From the NCBI RefSeq assembly GCF_030272615.1, contig NC_081406.1:480224900-480288899 (forward strand): DNA of 64,000 nt, written 5' to 3'. The notes under the pieces were generated by a model. The model had not been told where the DNA came from, did not search any database, and worked only from the letters and a program-made list of their open reading frames with translations. This stretch comes from Cryptomeria japonica (lineage: Eukaryota > Streptophyta > Pinopsida > Cupressales > Cupressaceae). Both the position numbers and the translations under genes were made by a program. Shown here piece by piece: positions 57,513-64,000 of this stretch (the first letter of the stretch is position 1; every line of letters begins with the position of its first letter).

Positions 57513-59275
57513 CTAATTCAATGGAATGCTCAAATCCCCTTTTTGGGGGTAAGCCTGGAGGGATGTCTTCGAAGACCTTTTTGTGTCTTTAAGGATGGGT
57601 TGTATATCACTCTGAATGATTTGACCTTCGGATTGAGATTTATCCAAGATCATACATTGAGCGACGCACTCTCCTTGATCATGTCTAAGAATTTTCTCCA
57701 TTTTATTGCAACATACTATCTTTGGAGAGCCGTCGGGAATTCCTTTTAATGTTATCTCCGTCCCTTCATGTTGGAAACATATCTCTCGATTTGGACTATC
57801 CATGGTGAATCGTCCCAATGAGTTTATCCATGGCATTCCTAAAATAATGTCATTCTCTAGGTTTACCACAAAGAAGTTCCTCGTAATTGTATGTCCCCCT
57901 AGGGTGACTTCCAATTGAGGGATAACTTTAGTGCACTTGTCTATGACTCTGTTGCCCATGATCACTTCAAACCCTCCAAACTCTTGAGTTTTCAACCTTC
58001 TCTTTGCTGCAAGTGTTTGCTACTGAAGTCATGTGATGCTCCTATGTCCACTAACGCAATTATTTTTTGTCCTTTGATAGTTCCTTTGAGCTTGAAGCAT
58101 CTATTTTCACTCCCTTGAGTGACGACTGCCAAGGTACTTGGTTCGTTGTTTTCAAATCTAGCTTTTTTGTAGCGTCTTTCCTCATCCCATATTTCTTCTG
58201 TGTTATTTAACTGTCCTTTTTTACATTCATGGCCTCTCCCCCATGGGGCCTTGCATTTGAAACATAACCCCTTCTCCACCAAGTTGTCTCTCTCCTTACA
58301 TTGGTGATTGTAACTCCAAGGTTTCTTGCACAAGTGGCAGGGTTTTTCCCTGTGGTCCTTCTGGGGTCCTTCATTCCTATATGGTGTTTTGGTTGAGGTA
58401 TTCATGGGAGCACTAAATTCAACCATACTAGTTTTCTTGATGGCTTCTCCTAAGTTCTGTGTTTCCAGGGGTTTCACAAAATTCTTAATAGAGTCTTTTA
58501 GGCCTTCTAAGAACATGTAGGTGAGCCTTTTCTGGGATAGGTCGGGAACCATTATTGACAAGTTTCGGAATTGGTCTATACAGTCTTCACTGGTTCCTAA
58601 TTGTTTAAGGTGTGTTAACTCTTGGAAGTACCATTCGGAGTCTTTCTGGTCGAATCGGCTAATGAGCTTTTGGGTGAACTCATTGTAGGTGGAGACATTT
58701 TTGTGTCCTAGGGTAATGAGACCGTTATGCCACCAATTATGGGCAGTGCCGGTTAAATGTAGTATGGCAAATTTTATAGCATCTCCTTCGGTCATGGGGC
58801 TGTATGAAAGATAGGTGTCTAGTTTTTGTACCCAAGCTTGGGTGACATCCTTCCCTAACCCATCAAAGCATGGTAGGGACATTTTGTTGACTTTAGCTTT
58901 AAGGTCATTACCCATAGGTTTTCTCCTTCTACCTTAACTAGTTTTGGATTCATAGAAGTCCCTGAAGGACATCACCCTCTGAACTTCTGGCTCTAATCTA
59001 GCATAAATTTGGGCGATTTCTTCCACCCCAAGTGTGGCTGGTTCCTCTTCTTCCCTTACATGTTCCTCTCTAGGTAGAAATTCGGGAATTGTTTGTCTAG
59101 AACTCTAAGGAGATCGTTTGTTATTAGCGTGATTAGAGTGTACCTCTCTTCTAGGGTTTTGCATATCTCATTTGTTGTTGTTTGTACTTTGGAGGATTAA
59201 TTGGCTCATTCTTTCAAATTTCTCATTGGTCTGCTCCATGAAAGTCTGAAGTTGTTTGGCCAATTGATTGTCCAT
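57513..59275 (-). pseudogene. E2 gag and protease
   Basis: Gag starts at the ATG complementary to 59273-59275 (MDNQLAKQLQTFMEQTNEKF) and runs to ~57992 with three in-frame stops before codon 125. Conserved gag core: AWVQKLDTYLSYSP, then NWWHNGLITLG and SRFDQKDSEWYF. Two cysteine clusters (CHLCKKPWSYNHQC and CFKCKAPWGRGHEC) form the zinc-binding region. The protease active site reads LVDIGASHDF, with Ile replacing the catalytic-loop Thr of D-T-G-A. A frameshift at ~57993 leads to the second half of the protease (VIDKCTKVIPQLEVTLGGH, DIILGMPWINSLG). Confidence 0.85.
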
Positions 59276-59347
59276 TGCTTATGCTCCTTTCTTTCTTTGA
59301 TATGTGATCATAAACTAAGAACCCTTCCCACAGGTTGGCAGGATTAT

Positions 59348-59359
59348 GCTCTGATACAA
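59348..59359 (-). other. E2 primer binding site
   Basis: On the minus strand, one base after the LTR, TTGTATCAGAGC differs at one position from the tRNA-iMet complement TGGTATCAGAGC. Confidence 0.75.
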
Positions 59360-59360
59360 C

Positions 59361-60896
59361 TGTAATGTCCCCACTAGTTAGGGATCACTATCTTGCAAAA
59401 CAAATTGTCAGACTACAAAAGGCATATAAATATATAACTAATCTAAATTGCAATCTAACTTTAAATTACTTAATTAACATAATCATATTTTTAATCTAAT
59501 AAAAAGGATATGAATGCCATACAAAGTATGTCCTTAGGCGGCCGTGAAGCTCGCCTTCTTGGAACCCATCTTGGTTCCAAGCCCTCCAAGAAGTCGAAGG
59601 TGAATTCGGCTCCTGTCTTGAATGTAATTTCTTACTTCTAAGCCCTCCAGGAAATCGAAGGTTAATTCGATTCCTGTCTTGGGTGTAACCTCTTACACCC
59701 AAGCCATCCAAGGAAGACCATGTGTTCATTCCTTGCCTTGGGTGATGCATCCCATCACCCAAGTCCTCAGAGTGGACCGGCCAGATCCATCTCCTCTTGG
59801 TTGAACTTAATCAACCAAGCCATACATATGCATATCAATAATCAGTATATACTGCCCTAGGGATTAGCATAATCCCTCCCTTAAACTAAGGAAGTTTCCT
59901 CCCTATAGTTTCCATCATGTGATAATATATTTTTGCCTTTCATTAATATTTTCCTATTCTCTATTCCATGTGTTCATATTCCTGATTTAACATGTATTTT
60001 TTTTCCATATATTCCTTAAAACATTCATTAACCCATATTCACATATATTTTAACTAAGCATTGACATATATTCCTTAATATTCGAAATCCTTTCATTAAA
60101 GCATTTATTAACATAAATATTATATATACATTAACTACATTAATTATTCCCCTTCACTACCTATCTATTAGATTAATGCATTTATTATAATATTCATTAT
60201 TTGCATCTATTAATTATTTATATTATAGTATTAATTATTTGCATCCTTTTAGAATATACAATAATTAACATTAACAATGACCTTGCCTATATTCCATGAC
60301 ATATATATACTACTTGATTACGTCCTTAGTATATGGTAATATTTACCCCTTACCTGTTTGCTTGCAGCAGAATTCCCGTTCGCACTCCTCTACCTCCCGT
60401 GCCTATTCTCCTCCTTTCACTGCTGCGGCTGCTTCCCTTTTAATGCCTCGTGAAGGGTTGTAACCATCCACGATCCCCTTCCGCATGAAGGGGTGCGGTG
60501 GTAATTGCAGCCCAGTCGCACCTCTTTGTGCGGGGTGATTCAGGGGGGGGGCTTGTTAGTCCGTTTAATCATATTGTTTGTTTTGCTTTTTAAGATGTAT
60601 TTAAATAAATAATGTTTGCCTTTTGTTATTTTATATATATATGTATAGTAAACAACACTTCATTTGTTATACATTTAAAATAATAAAATAACACTTCTTT
60701 CATTATATGTATATATTTAAATATATTACATATTAAATAATACTTTCCTTTATTATATAAATATATTTCCTCTATTTAATATAATACTTATATTATCGTA
60801 TTAATCATGTATTTGCAATAATCTTATTTACTCGATCCATATCCTTTAATATTATTACATAACTTTACATCAGGTGATAACGCGGGGGTTATCACA
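59361..60896 (-). repeat. E2 5' LTR (1,536 bp)
   Basis: A direct copy of 53276-54833 with about 25 substitutions and a few indels counted by eye. Confidence 0.93.
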
Positions 60897-60901
60897 ATTT
60901 G

Positions 60902-61113
60902 GCTGTATGTTCTTATTTATTTTCAGTCTCCTTTCATGTTTACTGTTCATTATTCATTACTTGTTTGAAAACTATCAAAAAACACAAAAAGAAACAAACC
61001 TTCTGCAACTTCTGTCTATTCTCTAATACAAATCAAAGGAATCATGGGAAGATATAGTTTATTATTTTAAAAACTACAATAGATCAGCAAGGGGATGCAT
61101 CAGGGATCTTTCA
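60902..61113 (+). mobile_element. E3 5' LTR, part 2
   Basis: The rest of the LTR interrupted by E2, ending GATCTTTCA at 61113. One spacer base follows and then the PBS. Confidence 0.7.
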
Positions 61114-61114
61114 G

Positions 61115-61126
61115 TGGTATCAGAGC
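61115..61126 (+). other. E3 primer binding site
   Basis: TGGTATCAGAGC is the exact initiator-Met-tRNA-type primer binding site. It is followed by TGTTTGCCTACCAGCCTGTG, similar to the leader after LTR Z at 36695. Confidence 0.85.
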
Positions 61127-61259
61127 TGTTTGCCTACCAGCCTGTGGGGCTAAGTTTTCTTTTTTTCTTATGCATCTGGGAAGAAGTGACATATACAGAT
61201 ATTATACTCGCAGAAGAGCTCAGTACGAGCGTTAGAGTGGGAGAGAACATGAACCTATC

Positions 61260-62367
61260 ATGGCAGATGAACAGGTGGGTGTCGGAGTAAATCAGGCCGA
61301 GGAAGACAGACAAGAGAGAGAGCTGATGAGGACTCTCATCACTACCCAGTCCAGGATTGTCCATATCTTAGACAGAATATAGGTTACCCTGGAGCGGTTG
61401 GAAGTGGACAGACACAGAGGCAGACGGAGTAGATCAGTATCTGTGGCTGGAAGCCAGCATAGTCAGGGATCTCACACATCAGCTGGGAGCTCTGATCATT
61501 CCCCTAGGCGTGAGAGACATCATACACCAGTTAGGGATAGACCAATACTTCCTCGGTTTATACCAAGTGAGCAGCCAATACAGGTAGAGCCACCAGAGGT
61601 GGATTTTTCAGGGGAGACTGGGGCTATAGGCCTCAGCAGCAGAACTATGACCTCAGTAGAGCTACTGGGAAGATGACATTGGCTACATATGATGGGACTA
61701 GTGGTACGAGTGCACGAGCATGGCTGCACAAGCTTTATATATATCTATCACTGAGACCCATGCCTGAGTGTGACGCTATTCAATTTGCTGTCTTACATTT
61801 AGATGGGGTTGCCTATGACTAGTGGCACCACGGGTTGGTCACCCAAGACCACGCCATGGTCCACTCCTATGCAGAGTTCACTGAGCGTCTCATTTCTAGG
61901 TTTGACCGTAAGGACACAGAGCTCTATTATAGGGAGTTAGCACATCTGAGACAGATTGGGCATGCAGAGGCGTATATTATGAGTTCTAGCGTATTGCAGT
62001 TATGGTACCTGATATACCCTAGAGGCACAGTGTGATGCTATTCATTGAGGGACTACACGACAGGCTTAAGGGATGGGTACATGCTTTCAAGCCGGCCACT
62101 CTTAAGGATGCCATAGATGTGACATTGAGACTGGACACCACTCCTACTTCTTATCAGACAGATAAGAAGCCGTTTAGGGATTCACAGCCTCCTCAGAAGG
62201 CCAATACCTCTCAGTTTAGAGATGGACAGATAGCTAGACCTCCCAAGATGGACCAGGAGACACGGAATGATCTGAGAAGGAGAAAACTATGCTTCTCATG
62301 CAAAGAGCCTTGGGAGCTCGGGCACCATTGTATGGGCAAGGGCAAGGTTCAAACTTCATTTGATTGA
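61260..62367 (+). pseudogene. E3 gag
   Basis: ATG at 61260 gives MADEQVGVGVNQAEEDRQ. A stop (TAG, ancestral CAG) follows at 61380 and another (TGA) at 61674 after a shift. The gag core appears in other frames (ATYDGTSGTSARAWLHKLYI, then SRFDRKDTELYYRELAHL), then LFIEGLHDRLKGWVHAFKP. A single zinc-binding cluster CFSCKEPWELGHHC follows near 62291. It is related to the gag of E2 and LTR-Z element. Non-functional. Confidence 0.8.
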
Positions 62368-62445
62368 GGTAACATCCGAGTTTGGGGATGAGGAGATACC
62401 AGACACTGACACTGCCCGAAGGAGACTAGGCAGGAGCAGCCACAG

Positions 62446-64000
62446 TTGGAGATAGACATCCCTGAGCCATTGGCAGCAGCCAAAGTGACTATGGCCACCC
62501 TTTCCAATTATCCTAGATTTCATGCCTTTCGGTTGAAGGGTACAGTACAGGGCCAGCGAGTCATGAGCTTAGTTGATACAGGGGCCACGGACAACTTTAT
62601 TGATCAGAAATTAATTGAGAGGTGTGGGTTACAGTCTGAGGTGTTTGAGGGTTTTGGAGTAAAGGTTGCGGATGGTGCAGTTTTGGGTTGTACTTGGCAG
62701 ATTCCATAGCTTAGCATTCAGATGGGGGATTATACCCTGACAGATGACTTCTATGTGCTACCCTTGGAGGACTATGATGTGATTTTGGGCATGTAGTGGT
62801 TATAGGGTATTGGGAGATATATTATTGATCACCATCGTATGCAGTTAGAGTTCCTGTCCAGAGGAAAGAAGGTCATTTTGAGGGCGGCTTCAGATGGTGG
62901 GCCTAAGGAGGTGTCTTCTCGTAGGATGGAGACTATCCTTAGACATGATGATGTGATTTGGGCTACACATTGTTTTGTGAAGTCCAAGACACCTACACTT
63001 CAGGATGGCAGGGCATTTCCTGTTGATATTTAGTCGATTATGGACCGTCATGGCAGAGTTTTTGGTGACATACCTCCCTGTGTACCCCCAGATAGAGGGT
63101 TTGAGCATGGGATAGAGATGGAGGATGGAGCTAAACCAGTAATTACCACTCCATATCGTCATCCTAGAGCATATAAGGATGAGATTGAGAGGACCATTCA
63201 TGAGCTGTTGGACATGGGCTTCATTCGCCCTAGCTCTAGCCCCTTTGCTTCTTCTGTGGTGCTTGTGGAGAAGGATGGGACACTGCGGATGTGTATTGAT
63301 TACAGGGCATTGAACAAGAAGACAATCAAGAACAGATATCCTATTCCCCGCATTGATGAGTTGTTGGATGAGCTTCATGGAGCCATCTACTTCTCCAAGA
63401 TTGATCTGCATTCAGGCTACCATCAGATTCGTGTACAAGCTGAGGACGTACACAAGACTGCCTTCCGTTATCATTATGGGCATTATGAGTTCTTGGTGAT
63501 GCCTTTTGGCCTTACCAATGCACTAGCTACTTTTCAGTCATGCATGAACCATATCTTCAACAAGTAGTTGAGGAAATCGGTTATGGTATTCTTTGATGAT
63601 ATATTGATTTACAACCATACATGGGAGGATCATATCAGGCACCTTGAGGAAGTGCTTAGCATTATGGAGAGTCAGTCTCTATTTGCTAAGTTGTTCAAAT
63701 GTGAATTTGGACTTACAGAGATCTTATATTTGGGGCATGTGACCAGTGCTGACGGAGTGAAGGTGGATGAGGAGAAGATTCAGGCATCCGAGATTGGCCC
63801 TCTCCCAGGAATATCACCGAGTTATGGGGATTCCTTGGCTTATGTGCTTATTACAGGAGGTTCGTGAGAGGTTTTTCATAGTTAGCAGCACTTTTGACCG
63901 ATCTCACGAAGAAGGGGGCTTTCAGATGGACTGAACATGCACAAGGGGTCTTTGACAGACTCAAGGGGGTTATGAGCACTTGTCCGGTCTTGGCACTCCT
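62446..64000 (+). pseudogene. E3 protease and reverse transcriptase (cut by window end)
   Basis: The protease has an intact active site (MSLVDTGATDNFIDQK) and YDVILGM in the second half. Stops at 62707, 62794, 62803 and 63031 follow. RT motifs: [67 protein letters not shown], then a TAG at 63565 and catalytic VFFDDILIYNHTW. A frameshift near 63785 leads into the thumb/RNase H linker (RRFVRGFS), which runs off the window. The similarity to E2's RT places it in the same broad branch. Confidence 0.88.

Larger units (their letters stand above)
53276..60896 (-). mobile_element. Full-length chromovirus-type gypsy element E2 (7,621 bp)
   Basis: LTRs at 59361-60896 (5') and 53276-54833 (3') are flanked by a perfect TSD ATTTG (53271-53275 and 60897-60901). 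On the minus strand: 5' LTR, PBS, gag, protease, RT-RNase H, integrase with a C-terminal chromodomain, polypurine tract, 3' LTR. The chromodomain assigns it to the chromovirus branch of Ty3/gypsy. By eye the LTRs differ at roughly 25 bases plus small indels over ~1.54 kb (near 1.5-2%), making it younger than E1, consistent with its position at the top of the nest. Pol has three frameshifts and gag three stops. Confidence 0.93.

Overview
The window looks like nuclear DNA from a plant with a very large, transposon-rich genome, most likely a gymnosperm. The basis is short conserved exons of a plant host gene separated by introns of tens of kilobases, which are filled with nested LTR retrotransposons and hAT DNA transposons at different stages of decay. 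I cannot fix the species. I saw no rRNA or tRNA genes, no CRISPR array and nothing bacterial.

Host gene: three consecutive in-phase exons on the + strand (9809-9901, 29094-29120, 29365-29451) encode a stretch I recognise as the GTG1/GTG2 (COLD1) GPCR-type G protein / Golgi pH regulator family. The intron between the first two is 19,192 bp, the next is 244 bp, and the following one must exceed 34 kb because no further exon is visible. Almost everything else in the window is transposon DNA in these introns.

Layout: 1-1923 is the right end of a giant LTR carrying a coiled-coil ORF. 1924-4648 is old repeat DNA with a copia-like LTR boundary. 4654-9337 is a complete TSD-flanked giant solo LTR (- strand, TSD ATATT) with an array of about 15 long hairpins. 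10690-12165 is a decayed hAT-like element. 14862-25165 is a hAT element (8-bp TSD CTAGGGGG) whose transposase is split by a 6.7-kb giant LTR (17658-24334) that itself carries a ~1,130-codon ORF. 25174-29093 is mostly unique intron. From 30655 onward there is a deep nest: a minus-strand Tat/Athila-like gypsy remnant (M) is split by giant LTR G1 (32298-38859, itself filled with other elements) and by another giant LTR from 40549. That second LTR is split by full-length Tat-like element E1 (42293-51752, TSD TATGG) and by gypsy element E3 (from 52065). The 5' LTR of E3 is split by full-length minus-strand chromovirus E2 (53276-60896, TSD ATTTG).

Functional picture: E1 and E2 carry gag, protease, reverse transcriptase, RNase H and integrase. 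All are broken by stops and frameshifts, many at CAG/CGA codons as expected from decay of methylated DNA. The unusual parts are the giant LTRs. They have no pol genes of their own but carry a long ORF or a hairpin array upstream of a TATA box, and in two of the three whose left ends are visible they share a terminal hairpin. The ORF in one of them resembles the extra ORF located downstream of pol in E1.
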